From Actinomycetes bacterium (GTDB taxonomy: Bacteria > Actinomycetota > Acidimicrobiia > UBA5794), in NCBI GenBank assembly GCA_030598305.1, contig JAUVQC010000009.1, forward strand, positions 1 through 14,218: a DNA stretch of 14,218 nucleotides, given 5' to 3'. The first letter of the stretch is position 1; each line of letters opens with the position of its first letter. The translations under genes were made by a program, and so were the position numbers. Below the pieces are notes generated by a model. The model saw only the letters and a program-made list of their open reading frames with translations. It was not told the DNA's origin and made no database searches. Shown one piece after another: positions 14,132 through 14,218 of this stretch.

Positions 14132-14208
14132 GGGTCGCTAGCTCAATTTGGCAGAGCAATTGACTCTTAATCAATAGGTTCAGGGTTCAAGTCCCTGGCG
14201 ACCCACCA
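14132..14208 (+). tRNA. tRNA-Lys (anticodon CTT)
   Basis: Plus-strand cloverleaf: acceptor GGGTCGC with GCGACCC, D-arm from AGCTC, anticodon stem ATTGA/TCAAT around loop CTCTTAA (anticodon CTT), T-loop GTTCAAGTC. Discriminator A at 14205 followed by encoded CCA (14206-14208), unlike the four other tRNA genes here. It is also the only tRNA on the plus strand. Confidence 0.97.
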
Positions 14209-14218
14209 GAGGCCCCCG

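Overview
The window looks like a chromosomal segment of an actinobacterium, possibly of the Acidimicrobiia. The evidence is the fairly high G+C, GTG and TTG starts, a DUF664-type DinB protein, a VldE/ARB_07466-like secreted protein, an AbiEi plus DUF559 protein, and tRNA genes mostly without encoded CCA. The class-level placement is inference. Nothing here suggests a phage or plasmid backbone, and no integrase or transposase gene is visible.

Layout. (1) 1-1557, plus strand: the 3' end of an amidohydrolase, a secreted VldE-like protein, and a small unrecognised Cys/His protein. (2) 1637-6354, minus strand: the conserved protein quality-control block, read as tRNA-His, tig, clpP, clpX, then a NadR/AAA_28-type P-loop protein and a DinB/DUF664 protein. 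tig and clpP overlap by 4 nt, clpX uses a TTG start, and the last two genes follow tightly, so the five proteins are probably one operon. (3) 6379-10809: a stretch bounded by a 47-bp direct repeat of the 3' half of tRNA-Arg(TCT). The intact tRNA-Arg is at the high-coordinate end and a 3'-half fragment lies beside tRNA-His. Between them are a CoA-binding protein, a DUF1254/DUF1214 protein, a ferritin and a lipoprotein with a clear promoter. This is the geometry of an element inserted at a tRNA 3' end. (4) 10809-12981: tRNA-Arg, tRNA-Gly and tRNA-Pro on the minus strand. Between Gly and Pro lie a divergent nucleotidyltransferase and an overlapping methyltransferase-GNAT pair. (5) 12982-14208: a gene with an AbiEi-like N-terminus and a DUF559 nuclease-like C-terminus. 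It is framed by a perfect 35-bp inverted repeat and sits between tRNA-Pro and a plus-strand tRNA-Lys.

How it fits together: trigger factor, ClpP and ClpX handle nascent-chain folding and ATP-dependent proteolysis. The tRNA genes act as boundaries between what look like swappable accessory blocks. The two strongest candidates for something undescribed are the inverted-repeat-bounded AbiEi/DUF559 unit and the block bounded by tRNA-Arg half copies. All family calls come from reading motifs by eye; no database search was run.
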